This document shows positions 29,073 to 37,891 of a DNA stretch of 64,000 bases, one piece after another. The notes under the pieces are model-generated. The model was not told the origin of the DNA. It worked only from the letters and a program-made list of their open reading frames with translations, and did no database searches. The translations under genes and the position numbers were made by a program. The stretch lies in contig NZ_CP073745.1 in NCBI RefSeq assembly GCF_024397975.1, positions 3,436,501 to 3,500,500 on the forward strand. Direction: 5' to 3'. The stretch is from Bacterioplanoides sp. SCSIO 12839. GTDB lineage: Bacteria > Pseudomonadota > Gammaproteobacteria > Pseudomonadales > Oceanobacteraceae. Numbering within the stretch: position 1 is the first letter of the stretch; the number at the start of each line of letters is the position of its first letter.

Positions 29073-32000
29073 ATGAAGCTCTCCGCTGTCATCACAACCA
29101 TCCTATTATGGCCTTTACTATCGTTTAGTGTAATCACTCAGGCTGCTTTAGTAGATATCAAAGAAAATAACAACGTTGTTTATGCCCTATACGCAGCTCC
29201 GAATAAGATTATTCGTTATGACATGACAACAGACTCTTTTCTTGATGAGATCACACTAAGTAAAGTTCCTAGTGCATTTTATATTGACGATTCTCATATC
29301 TATCTGAGTTTTAATCGTGAACTGCGTCAGCTTTCCCATGATGGTTCAGAAAATAACTTCATAAGGAATACAAGTAGCTCAATTTCAGGCATCACCGGAG
29401 TTAACAATTATCTCATTGCAGCTCAATCGGATAGCAATGTTACAACGATTAATAAACAAACTCTGACATTTATAGAAAACAGAGATTCACATTATAATGG
29501 CCAGTCGTTTATTGGCTCTTCGCTTCAGAATGCTTATTACTACCGCACGACAAGTGTTAGCCCCTCCGACATTCACATTGTTTCACTCAATGTAGATGGC
29601 ACAACACAGAGAGATAACGACTCTCCGTATCATGGCGATTACCCAAATGCTGATAAAATTTTTCTAAATAGCAGCGAGAATAAAATATATGACAATGCTG
29701 GAATTATATATTTTTCAGAAAACCTGAATTACGCAGGTAGCTTATCAGGCTCTTTCGATGCACTGACATTTTCTCAGGACAACCCAATCATACTCAGAGA
29801 AGGTGAGTTGATACTATTCGATCAGAATGCTATCGAGCAAGGTAGAATCCAGAACATTGGAGAAACCGATTTTTTAGCCAGTTATAGTAACAAGGTATTC
29901 ACTTTTTCATCGGTTTCAAACAGCAGCCTTACTGCAAAATCATATGACATCAGCAGCTTTAATTTACCTGATCCAGGCGATGCCATTGACCCTACTAACC
30001 TGAGTTATGAGGCTGAAATCATTGAACATAACTTTGGCGATACTGTCTTTTTACTTGACCAAGAGACCCTTAATGTTTTTCGCTGGGACTTGGTTAATGA
30101 AAAATATCTCACTTCATTGCCATTACTGAATTACCCACAACGTATCAGTTATTCCAAAGCTCATGATCGGATCTATTTAGGTTATGACAGCGGAAAAATA
30201 ACCTATTTTGATCTCTCTTCAGATTCGCCGTCAGAGCAGCAATTAACCTCACTTCCTCAGAGTGTTCATGGCTTAAAGGCGTTTGATCAGTACCTGTTTG
30301 CAGCAGATGAATCTGGAGCATGGAATACCCAATATTTGTTTAATAAAGAAGGCACCCTGCTTGACTCGAAAGACTGGCGTACAAGAAGTCCTGTTTATAT
30401 GTGGAATCCTGAGCTAAATAATATGTATTATTTGAGCTCAAGCGATATCTACTGGAATAATATTGATATTGTAAATGAAAAACTCGGAGTCGAATCTGAC
30501 TCAAAATATCATTACGACACCCTATCAAGACAACCTCCCCTAATCATGATAAGTAACAACCAACTTATTCTGAATGGTGGCGGGCAGATTCTTAACCCCA
30601 ATGATCAGTTAGAAATTCTGAATAACCTATCCAATTCAATCTCTGATGCCGTATGGGCCAGTGATACATTAATCACTGTAACTTCGGATGGTGGAAGCTA
30701 TCAGGTATGGAAAGATAACTATGAGCTAGAAATCGAAAGGGCCATATCAACGACTGCTCCTATTCGATTATTTGAAAATAATGGTGACCTGATCATTATG
30801 TCGTCGACTTCTGGCAAGCCCGTATTTGAGCGATTTAGCCTTGGAGAAGATGAAGATAGGGATGGCGATGGTGTTAAAGACCTGATCGATAATTGCCTGG
30901 ATATTGCGAATAGCAATCAACTTGACACAGATAGCGACAGTACGGGAAATGAGTGCGATAGTGACAATGACAACGATAGCATTCCTGATACCTATGAGTT
31001 AGCCAACAACATGGACCCACTAAATGCATCAGATGCTCTACTGGATAACGACAGCGATGGTTACAGCAACTTAATTGAATTTAAACTAGGAAGCGACCTG
31101 AATGATGCTTCTTCAGTTCCTGAAGTTATCACTTCAATAAGTGAGAACTTTAACGAAGGTTCAATGGGTATGTTTTATAGTAATGGCAATAAGCCCTGGA
31201 ATATTAGCCCAAGTGGCAAGAATGGATCGATTGGGTTGTCATCAAGCGCATCATTGGACAAAGATACAACCTCTTCTCTCTTTATTACGGGTAATTTTTC
31301 GGAAGGCGTCATGTCTTTTGAGCATTATCAGTTCCCTAACAGTGATTATCAATTAAGTATCTGGATTGACGATCAGCATGAAACTTCATTCTACTTTTCA
31401 TACGATAACAATTGGGAGTCACAGAGCTTTAATATAGAGGCAGGTACTCACACTATTGAATTTCGGGTATCGACAACATATTTCTATCCTGATGGCCCTT
31501 CTCAACATCTGATCGATAATGTCGAATTTGGCAGAGACTCAGACCAAGATGGCATCGCCGATCAATACGACAACTGCCCAACAATCAGCAACAGCTGGCA
31601 AGAGGATACCAATAACAATGGTATAGGCGATGAATGCGAAGGCCAGTACGCAGATGATGATGCTGATGGTATACCCTTATATCGTGATAATTGCCCAACA
31701 GTTTCAAACCCAGAACAGAAAGACCTGGATTTTGATCAGTATGGGGATGCCTGCGACACCGATATCGATGGCGATGGTATCAATAATGAAATTGAGGACT
31801 CTTATGACTTCCTGAACCCAAAAGACAGCTCCGATGCATTACAAGATCAGGATCAGGATGGTATTTCCAACCTCGAAGAAATTTTGACGGGTACAAACCC
31901 AATAGAGGCAAACGAGCGCGTTCGAATTGAACTGCTTGAATATTTCCCTCTGGGTAATATTGATGCCACAACTAGAGATGGAGGAGGTTACCAGATTCTA

Positions 32001-32531
32001 CGAGGTGACAGACCTGGCGAATATATTATGAGCGATAAAAATTCTGCACTTTATCAAAAATTCACCGTCACAAACCTTGGTATTGAATTAACTGAATTTT
32101 TCACGCCAGAGGATAACTTTACATACAACCTTCGGGGACTGGTCGAGATACCAAAGAGTATGTATTTAAACGAAAAACTTACGTTCAAATATTCGATCAC
32201 CAGAAATGGCCAGGATGAAGCCAATGGTGAACAAACTATTTCACTTATCGACATCGGCACAACAATCTGGAATGGAAAAGGTTATGATTATATTACCTTA
32301 CGGAACGGTGATGCTGTTAGAACATATTTGAAAGGCATTGGCCCGATGTACAACGGCTGGGTAAACGATGGGGAAGGGATTATTCAGTCTATCTCTATTA
32401 ACTCATTGGATGATACCGAAAATATTGAATCCGCTGACTCTTCAGGCAGCTCATCGGGCGGTTCAATCAATCCAATCTGGGCTCTGATGCTGTTTGGATT
32501 ATTATTTAACCTCCGAAGACGCTCATACTAA
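29073..32531 (+). CDS. Large secreted protein with thrombospondin type 3-like repeats and GlyGly-CTERM-like tail
   Basis: The 1152-residue product has a signal peptide (about 1-24) and a long beta-strand-rich region with YDISSFNLPDPGD and other propeller-like sections (about 25-600). Two blocks of aspartate-rich calcium-type repeats are at about 600-680 and 820-945 (DRDGDGVKDLIDNC, DSDQDGIADQYDNCP). Between them is a beta-sandwich segment. The extreme C-terminus is SSGGSINPIWALMLFGLLFNLRRRSY: serine/glycine run, hydrophobic helix and arginine cluster, the layout of the GlyGly-CTERM signal processed by rhombosortase in type II secretion bacteria. The coding sequence is visibly AT-richer than its neighbours, suggesting acquisition. 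Function unknown. Confidence 0.82.
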   Translation: MKLSAVITTILLWPLLSFSVITQAALVDIKENNNVVYALYAAPNKIIRYDMTTDSFLDEITLSKVPSAFYIDDSHIYLSFNRELRQLSHDGSENNFIRNTSSSISGITGVNNYLIAAQSDSNVTTINKQTLTFIENRDSHYNGQSFIGSSLQNAYYYRTTSVSPSDIHIVSLNVDGTTQRDNDSPYHGDYPNADKIFLNSSENKIYDNAGIIYFSENLNYAGSLSGSFDALTFSQDNPIILREGELILFDQNAIEQGRIQNIGETDFLASYSNKVFTFSSVSNSSLTAKSYDISSFNLPDPGDAIDPTNLSYEAEIIEHNFGDTVFLLDQETLNVFRWDLVNEKYLTSLPLLNYPQRISYSKAHDRIYLGYDSGKITYFDLSSDSPSEQQLTSLPQSVHGLKAFDQYLFAADESGAWNTQYLFNKEGTLLDSKDWRTRSPVYMWNPELNNMYYLSSSDIYWNNIDIVNEKLGVESDSKYHYDTLSRQPPLIMISNNQLILNGGGQILNPNDQLEILNNLSNSISDAVWASDTLITVTSDGGSYQVWKDNYELEIERAISTTAPIRLFENNGDLIIMSSTSGKPVFERFSLGEDEDRDGDGVKDLIDNCLDIANSNQLDTDSDSTGNECDSDNDNDSIPDTYELANNMDPLNASDALLDNDSDGYSNLIEFKLGSDLNDASSVPEVITSISENFNEGSMGMFYSNGNKPWNISPSGKNGSIGLSSSASLDKDTTSSLFITGNFSEGVMSFEHYQFPNSDYQLSIWIDDQHETSFYFSYDNNWESQSFNIEAGTHTIEFRVSTTYFYPDGPSQHLIDNVEFGRDSDQDGIADQYDNCPTISNSWQEDTNNNGIGDECEGQYADDDADGIPLYRDNCPTVSNPEQKDLDFDQYGDACDTDIDGDGINNEIEDSYDFLNPKDSSDALQDQDQDGISNLEEILTGTNPIEANERVRIELLEYFPLGNIDATTRDGGGYQILRGDRPGEYIMSDKNSALYQKFTVTNLGIELTEFFTPEDNFTYNLRGLVEIPKSMYLNEKLTFKYSITRNGQDEANGEQTISLIDIGTTIWNGKGYDYITLRNGDAVRTYLKGIGPMYNGWVNDGEGIIQSISINSLDDTENIESADSSGSSSGGSINPIWALMLFGLLFNLRRRSY

Positions 32532-32533
32532 TA

Positions 32534-32571
32534 AAAAAGCCGCCATTGTTGTTAAATGGCGGCTTTTTTAT
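32534..32571. terminator. Terminator after the large secreted protein
   Basis: Fifteen-base stem AAAAAAGCCGCCATT (32534-32548) and AATGGCGGCTTTTTT (32556-32570), directly after the stop. It is symmetric, so it could work on both strands. Confidence 0.92.
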
Positions 32572-32670
32572 TTTCTGAACTCTGTTAGCATTCCCTTCAG
32601 CAGATTAACACGCAAGTCACTGCTCGTTTCAGAAGCGTATTTATATTGTATTTATAAGGACACTTCTGAA

Positions 32671-32731
32671 TTCCCTGATACGGGAATGACGTGACTGCTG
32701 TCCAACCTTATCGAATCAGCCTCGTCATTCC
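32671..32731. repeat. Nested inverted repeats upstream of the deaminase gene
   Basis: TTCCC (32671-32675) and GGGAA (32682-32686) form a small hairpin. GGAATGACG (32683-32691) pairs perfectly with CGTCATTCC (32723-32731). The GGAATGACG core is like widely scattered intergenic REP-type elements in many bacteria. No second copy was found in this window. Confidence 0.5.
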
Positions 32732-32756
32732 TTAACTTTTATTTTTAGGAACAACC

Positions 32757-34148
32757 ATGTCGACGAGCACATCACAATCGTTATCTCACTCGCAGAAAAA
32801 TCTCTGGATCAAACATCCGCTGGCCTGTTTTACCGCCAACAATGATGACGCCAGTAACGGCATTGTGATTAATGGCGACCGCATCATTGAATTAGTCGCT
32901 AAAGGCCAGCAACCGCAATCTGATATTCATCAGACCTTCGATGCCCGGGAGCATGTGTTATTGCCCGGCTTAATTAATACCCACCACCATTTTTATCAGA
33001 CACTCACTCGGGCCTGTCCTCCGGCGCTGAATAAGAAATTATTTCCGTGGTTACAAACTCTGTACCCTATTTGGGCCAGACTGATTCCCGAAGCACACTC
33101 CACAGCAGCCGAGATGGCGATGGTGGAATTAATGTTATCCGGTTGTACCACCGCTGCGGATCATCATTATTTATTTCCTCAAGGATTAGAGAACGCCATT
33201 GACCAACAAGCCGAGGTTGCGTTGAAGCTAGGAATGCGCGCGACCTTAACCCGCGGCTCCATGACTCTGAGTCAAAAAGATGGTGGTTTGCCTCCGGAAA
33301 CGGTCGTGCAAACCGAGCAACAAATTCTCGACGACAGTGAGCGCCTGGTAAAACGCTGGCACCAGCAAGATGAAAAATCTCTGGTCGAAATTGCTCTGGC
33401 GCCCTGCTCACCGTTTTCGGTCACTCAGGATATTATGAAAGCCAGTGCTGTATTGGCTGAAAAATACAAGGTTGGTTTGCACACACATTTAGCCGAAACC
33501 GAAGACGAAAATAATTTCTGCCTGAAGATGTTTGGTTTACGGCCACTGGATTATCTCGAATCAGTTGGCTGGTTAAATGAACGCACCTGGCTGGCGCATG
33601 GAATTCATTTTAATGACGACGAAATTCGCCGTTTAGGAACAGCAAAAGCCGGCATCTGCCATTGTCCATCCTCAAATATGGTATTGGCTTCGGGAATTTG
33701 TCGGGTCAATGAATTAAAAGCCGCGGGTAGCCCGGTCGGTTTAGGTGTTGATGGCAGCGCCTCTAATGATCACAGTAATTTAATGCAGGAAATTCGCCAG
33801 GCACTATTAATTCAGCGTTTACGCTACCAGGCCGATGAATTTACGCATCTGGATGCACTCGCCCTGGCGACATCCGGATCTGCCGCTGTATTACGGCGGC
33901 CAGATATTGGTGAATTAGCCGTTGGTAAAAAAGCCGATCTGGCCTTATTCAAACTCGACGAGTCACGCTTCAGCGGTGCTCATGATCCATTGGCTGCTCT
34001 GGTGTTATGTGGCGCCTCAAAGGCCGATGCGGTGATGATTAATGGCGAGTGGAAAGTGAAAAATAAAGAATGGCTGGCCGGCGATCTGAACGAGTTAATG
34101 GCACGTCATCAACAAGCGGCAAAAACCTTATACAACGAATGTTATTAA
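32757..34148 (+). CDS. 8-oxoguanine deaminase-like amidohydrolase
   Basis: The 463-residue product belongs to the AtzB/guanine-deaminase branch of the amidohydrolase superfamily. Motifs: LPGLINTHHHFYQTLTRACPP (HxH metal site), TTAADHHYLFPQGLENAI, LHTHLAETEDENNFC, WLAHGIHFNDDEI, and GLGVDGSASNDHSNL (catalytic aspartate). This set closely recalls Pseudomonas 8-oxoguanine deaminase, which turns 8-oxoguanine into urate; hydroxydechloroatrazine hydrolases are similar, so specificity is inferred. The region upstream holds a terminator and REP-like repeats, so it is probably monocistronic. Confidence 0.88.
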   Translation: MSTSTSQSLSHSQKNLWIKHPLACFTANNDDASNGIVINGDRIIELVAKGQQPQSDIHQTFDAREHVLLPGLINTHHHFYQTLTRACPPALNKKLFPWLQTLYPIWARLIPEAHSTAAEMAMVELMLSGCTTAADHHYLFPQGLENAIDQQAEVALKLGMRATLTRGSMTLSQKDGGLPPETVVQTEQQILDDSERLVKRWHQQDEKSLVEIALAPCSPFSVTQDIMKASAVLAEKYKVGLHTHLAETEDENNFCLKMFGLRPLDYLESVGWLNERTWLAHGIHFNDDEIRRLGTAKAGICHCPSSNMVLASGICRVNELKAAGSPVGLGVDGSASNDHSNLMQEIRQALLIQRLRYQADEFTHLDALALATSGSAAVLRRPDIGELAVGKKADLALFKLDESRFSGAHDPLAALVLCGASKADAVMINGEWKVKNKEWLAGDLNELMARHQQAAKTLYNECY

Positions 34149-34163
34149 GGAAGCTCTGATTAA

Positions 34164-34181
34164 TTCCCCTATTTGGGGGAA
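34164..34181. promoter_or_regulatory. Candidate LuxR-type operator, copy 1
   Basis: Near-palindrome TTCCCCTATTTGGGGGAA, 77 bases before the start of the first repeat-linker lipoprotein. The same element lies before the paralog at 35814 and in the divergent LuxR intergenic region at 39295. Being far enough upstream of a likely promoter (around TATTTT at about 34215-34220), it would suit an activator site. Inference from position and symmetry only. Confidence 0.55.
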
Positions 34182-34257
34182 GTTCACGGTAACGATGAAA
34201 CATAAACTCTCCGGGTATTTTTGCTGCCATCTGCAGCGAAGCAATCTGGAGATGATT

Positions 34258-35673
34258 ATGGAACCCAACAAATTCTTACTGGCATTGCTGGCCACTTCAA
34301 GCTTAACCCTCACTGCATGCGGCGGTGGCGGCGGAAGTTCAAGTTCACCGGAAGAGACTCCGCCACCCGCTGGCGATACCAATAACGGCACTGATACCGA
34401 TAACGGCACTGATACCGATAACGGCACTGATACCGATAACGGCACTGATACCGATAACGACACTGGTACCGATAACGGCGGCGACACTGATAACGGCGGC
34501 GACATTGATAACGGCGGCGACACTGATAACGGCGGCGACACTGATAACGGTGGCGAAACTGATAACACGGATGAAACAGATAACGGTGGTAATGCCAACA
34601 CGCCAACCCTGCTTCAGGATACCAGCTGGAGCGCAGGCCAGGATCGGATATTAGGTCTGAGCTACGGTGGCACAGGAGACAACCCGGTGGTTTCGATGCT
34701 GAAAGCAAAGCCGGTCGATGGGCAGGACGGCGACTTATTTACACTTCAGTCTGTGGCTTATCCACAAACCGATTTCAGTGTCACCCGTACTATCGACAAC
34801 GAGCGTGATCGCCAGGATTATCAAGAATTCGATATTATCAGCAGCAACGGCAAAGACTATGTCATCGCCTGCCAGGACGGCAATAATTCTACCGGTTATG
34901 AGCAGTCTACAAAGTTGCATATTTGGGAAAGTTCAGCACCCGATGATGTTGAAACAATTGGGTTAAGTGACATAAATGGCACATTCGAGCTTCGTGGTTG
35001 TAACAGCCTGGATGCGCTTTTCACGCAAGGCTCCAGCACCGCGATGGAAGCCAAGGTTTATGTGGTGGGCTACAGCGAAATTAGCAACTCAGGTTTTAGT
35101 GGTGATCGTTTAGTGCAGGTGAGCTTAGTGTTTGATACCACCAAAACCATTGATCAAGGTGCCATTTCATTCCTCAGTGGCGAAGGCAGAGCGGCAGCAC
35201 AAAATCTGTATCAAGCAGGTCCTAACGATAGCATCGATGCAGTGGCCGCCTATGGTAATAACATCTACTTTTTCACCTATCAAGATGACGATGCCTACAA
35301 CACGCTTTATTACATGAATGGTGCAGCGGCGAATCCAACCACGAAAGTTGTGTCGCAATCCGTTAATGATGTATTTGCCGGTGTGGCTCAACAAATGTCG
35401 GTAAAAGATATGACCCTGGTACAGGGCATCAATGATCATGACCTGATTTACCTGGTGTCTGACTCCGATGCACCCGGTATTGCTGTTGCTGGCCATCGCC
35501 CATTTGTGGCGGTTCCTGCACGCACGTTGGCTAAAACATCGGATACGCTGGCGCAACGTTGCAGTGATGCGATTACCGCAAATCCAGCTAATGGTTACGG
35601 CCAGAAAATGTGGTGTTATGACGCAACGGAAGCCGGGAAAGTGCTTGAATTACAGGCTCCGGTTTATCCTTAA
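34258..35673 (+). CDS. Lipoprotein with TDTDNG/DTDNGG repeat linker, paralog 1
   Basis: The product (471 residues from ATG 34258, GGAG six bases upstream) has a signal ending LTLTAC (cysteine 21) and a five-glycine run. A linker of about 70 residues follows, built from six-residue repeats of the type DTDNGT/DTDNGG. The domain of about 370 residues contains strands and scattered cysteines (ACQDG, RGC, LAQRC, MWCYD) in which I recognise no family. Signal and upstream region match the paralog at 35909, so the pair arose by duplication. Presumably exposed on the outer membrane. An earlier ATG at 34195 lies inside the shared regulatory region and is not the start. Confidence 0.8.
   Translation: MEPNKFLLALLATSSLTLTACGGGGGSSSSPEETPPPAGDTNNGTDTDNGTDTDNGTDTDNGTDTDNDTGTDNGGDTDNGGDIDNGGDTDNGGDTDNGGETDNTDETDNGGNANTPTLLQDTSWSAGQDRILGLSYGGTGDNPVVSMLKAKPVDGQDGDLFTLQSVAYPQTDFSVTRTIDNERDRQDYQEFDIISSNGKDYVIACQDGNNSTGYEQSTKLHIWESSAPDDVETIGLSDINGTFELRGCNSLDALFTQGSSTAMEAKVYVVGYSEISNSGFSGDRLVQVSLVFDTTKTIDQGAISFLSGEGRAAAQNLYQAGPNDSIDAVAAYGNNIYFFTYQDDDAYNTLYYMNGAAANPTTKVVSQSVNDVFAGVAQQMSVKDMTLVQGINDHDLIYLVSDSDAPGIAVAGHRPFVAVPARTLAKTSDTLAQRCSDAITANPANGYGQKMWCYDATEAGKVLELQAPVYP
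34375..34592 (+). repeat. 18-base coding tandem repeats in lipoprotein 1
   Basis: About twelve copies of an 18-base unit: first ACTGATACCGATAACGGC type (TDTDNG), then GGCGACACTGATAACGGC type (GDTDNG). Units drift slightly. The six-codon period keeps the frame through any copy-number change. Confidence 0.92.
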
Positions 35674-35813
35674 CTTTCTGGCTACCACGCAGAGCGTAGG
35701 AGCCAAATAGGTTTATCCATAAATAATTAAACAGTGCCGGTCTTTCTGAAAAGAAAGTCCGGTATTTTTATATGTGTTTTACAGCAATGTAAAAAATTAT
35801 TATCGCTCTCTAA

Positions 35814-35831
35814 TTCCCCTATTTGGGGGGA
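35814..35831. promoter_or_regulatory. Candidate LuxR-type operator, copy 2
   Basis: TTCCCCTATTTGGGGGGA, 78 bases before the start of the second lipoprotein. Position relative to the start matches copy 1, and the surrounding leader (CCGGGTA...TTTTGCTGCCA...TCTGCAG) is also conserved. Confidence 0.55.
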
Positions 35832-35908
35832 GTGCGTTTTTCCGACACACCCTAAAATTCCCGGGTAATTTTGCTGCCAATCTGCAGTAACAAAACCTGG
35901 AGATCATG

Positions 35909-37885
35909 ATGGAACCGAATAAATTATTGCTGGCATTGCTGGCCACATCAACATTAACCCTTACCGCCTGCGGCGGTGATGGAAGTTCAAACTCACCGGA
36001 AGAGGCACCAATTCCCGCAGACAATGCAGTCGATACTGGCGATACCGATAACGGCGGTGATACTGATAACGGCGGTGATACTGATAACGGCGGTGATACT
36101 GATAACGGCGGCGATACTGATAACGGCGGTGATACTGATAACGGCGGTGATACTGATAACGGCGATGATACTGATAACGGCGGCGATACTGATAACGGCG
36201 ATGATACTGATAACGGCGATGATACTGATAACGGCGGCGATACAACGGTTAAAGACACAACTCCTGACGAAATCACAATCGCGGCATTAACCGATGTCTC
36301 AACCGAAGATTTTATTGCGTTCGCTCCTGTGACTCTATCTGGCTTTGACGGTGAGTTAACTCTTGCGGTTGAAGAAGGCGCTGCTTTTGCTTTCGCCCGG
36401 GAGGTTATTGAAAGACCGACTAAAAACGACTTAAAACTAACAGCATCCGTTAGCGCTGGTGATGAAATTATCTTTTTACACACAACCTCAGAGCAATATG
36501 AGACCAGTGTAACAACCACGGCAACCCTCTCTGATGGCGACACCGTTGTTTATCGTTTCAGCTTCACATCAACCACAGAAGCAGCACCAGCCCCACAATG
36601 GTCAACCCCGGTTGCGCTAACCGATGGCAGTAACTACAACAGCCTGGAACTGTTCGATGGCGCAGGCAACAAACCCATGATGGTGACCAAAAACCGCTCG
36701 GGGCTTTATAGTCGTGAATTTGATGGCAGCAACTGGAGCGATGAGACTCGAATCAGAACATTCGGCACGGTTTATCAATTTGACTGGGACGTCAATAGCA
36801 ACGGCAAGGCCGTTATGGCCCTGTCAACACAGCCACGCAATCCCAACACCAATTTCATCGACTGTGCATTAACCTACTTGCGATATGATGGTACCCGCTG
36901 GGATAGCAACTCGGTTACCACTCGGCTGTTGAGCAACCCCAATAACAACTATTTCTGCGCTAATGTTAGAAATCTCGATATTGCTTTAGCCGGTGATGAC
37001 AGCCTGCTGATGACCTGGAGTCGCAACGATCTTGGAGGTAATTACTACTATAACTATTGCGAAAGCAATAACCAATGTAATTCGCAGCCACAAAACTCTG
37101 CCAGCTCGTTCGGCAGCAGCCGTCGTGTTGCAGCCATTGGCCTTGGTAATGACGACGAAGGGAAGGTGTTAACTCTGGACTCCCAAAACCCTCGAAATGT
37201 CTTTGTTTCAGGGTTTAGCACGCAAGCTGGCTTAGGTTCAGCAATAAACATTGCCGCCCCTCAGGGCAACAGCTCAGTAGCGGATATGGCACTGAATGAT
37301 GCTAAACACAGCTTAGCTGTATTCAATAAAGGCAATGATTTAAAAGCTCGTTTTGATAACGGCAGCAGCTGGTCACAGGCTCACACATTAGGCCAAATAA
37401 ATTCACCATTTCTGACACTACAAGCCCAACTGAGTGATGGTGCCGATTATGGTTTAACGCTATGGAATGATTACGATAGAACTAACGATCAAGCCTATCT
37501 GAGCAGCAATATTTCTGATGCTGGCGTTTTTGAAGCCTCAAGTACGCAGCATCTACCAGAGGGAGAATTTGCTTATAATAAATTTTCCGGCGATATCAAT
37601 GACAATGGTAAAGCCGTGATTGCCTGGTTTGGTTATTCTTTAGATGCAAACAACAATCGTGAGCCTGTCACCTTGTACAGCCGTATTTACGATGGCAACC
37701 GCTGGCTGGATGTTGAAGTAATCGATAACAATATCGACCCCAACGATTTATCACCTTTAAAAGTGGGTGTTTATATCGATAACTCCGACGAGGTGACCTT
37801 AGTGTATACCGCAAAGAAGACAGATCAGGATATCCAAACTGAGCCGGCCGCTAAGTTATTTTATAGCCGCTTTAGTACAAACTAA
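35909..37885 (+). CDS. Lipoprotein with DTDNGG repeat linker, paralog 2
   Basis: The product (about 658 residues; ATG 35909 or 35906) has an N-terminus nearly identical to the previous gene up to LTLTACGG (cysteine 21). A linker of eleven GDTDNG/DDTDNG units follows, then a short beta domain (about 110-220, ending FSFTSTTEAAPAP). Next is a 400-residue region with WSTPVALTDGSNYNSLELFDGAGN and repeated 'NGKAVMAL/NGKAVIAW' strands, suggesting a sialidase-like or propeller fold. The mature part does not obviously resemble its paralog's. The two share an anchor, linker and promoter but display different heads. No function recognised. Confidence 0.8.
   Translation: MEPNKLLLALLATSTLTLTACGGDGSSNSPEEAPIPADNAVDTGDTDNGGDTDNGGDTDNGGDTDNGGDTDNGGDTDNGGDTDNGDDTDNGGDTDNGDDTDNGDDTDNGGDTTVKDTTPDEITIAALTDVSTEDFIAFAPVTLSGFDGELTLAVEEGAAFAFAREVIERPTKNDLKLTASVSAGDEIIFLHTTSEQYETSVTTTATLSDGDTVVYRFSFTSTTEAAPAPQWSTPVALTDGSNYNSLELFDGAGNKPMMVTKNRSGLYSREFDGSNWSDETRIRTFGTVYQFDWDVNSNGKAVMALSTQPRNPNTNFIDCALTYLRYDGTRWDSNSVTTRLLSNPNNNYFCANVRNLDIALAGDDSLLMTWSRNDLGGNYYYNYCESNNQCNSQPQNSASSFGSSRRVAAIGLGNDDEGKVLTLDSQNPRNVFVSGFSTQAGLGSAINIAAPQGNSSVADMALNDAKHSLAVFNKGNDLKARFDNGSSWSQAHTLGQINSPFLTLQAQLSDGADYGLTLWNDYDRTNDQAYLSSNISDAGVFEASSTQHLPEGEFAYNKFSGDINDNGKAVIAWFGYSLDANNNREPVTLYSRIYDGNRWLDVEVIDNNIDPNDLSPLKVGVYIDNSDEVTLVYTAKKTDQDIQTEPAAKLFYSRFSTN
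36041..36243 (+). repeat. 18-base coding tandem repeat in lipoprotein 2
   Basis: About eleven head-to-tail copies of GGCGGTGATACTGATAAC, with a few GGCGAT variants, coding DTDNGG/DTDNGD. The copies are more uniform than those of lipoprotein 1, implying recent expansion. Confidence 0.95.
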
Positions 37886-37891
37886 GGGTTT

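Noticed and set aside
34310-34708. Long antisense frames over the first lipoprotein repeat
   Set aside because: Low-complexity by-products of the repeat; no starts or similarity.
36041-36243. Possible CRISPR array because of regular repeats
   Set aside because: Repeats are directly adjacent without spacers and keep a coding frame.
35961-36290. Frames of repeated YQYHRR or ILITAV units on both strands over the tandem repeat
   Set aside because: Shadows of the 18-base repeat in the wrong frames.
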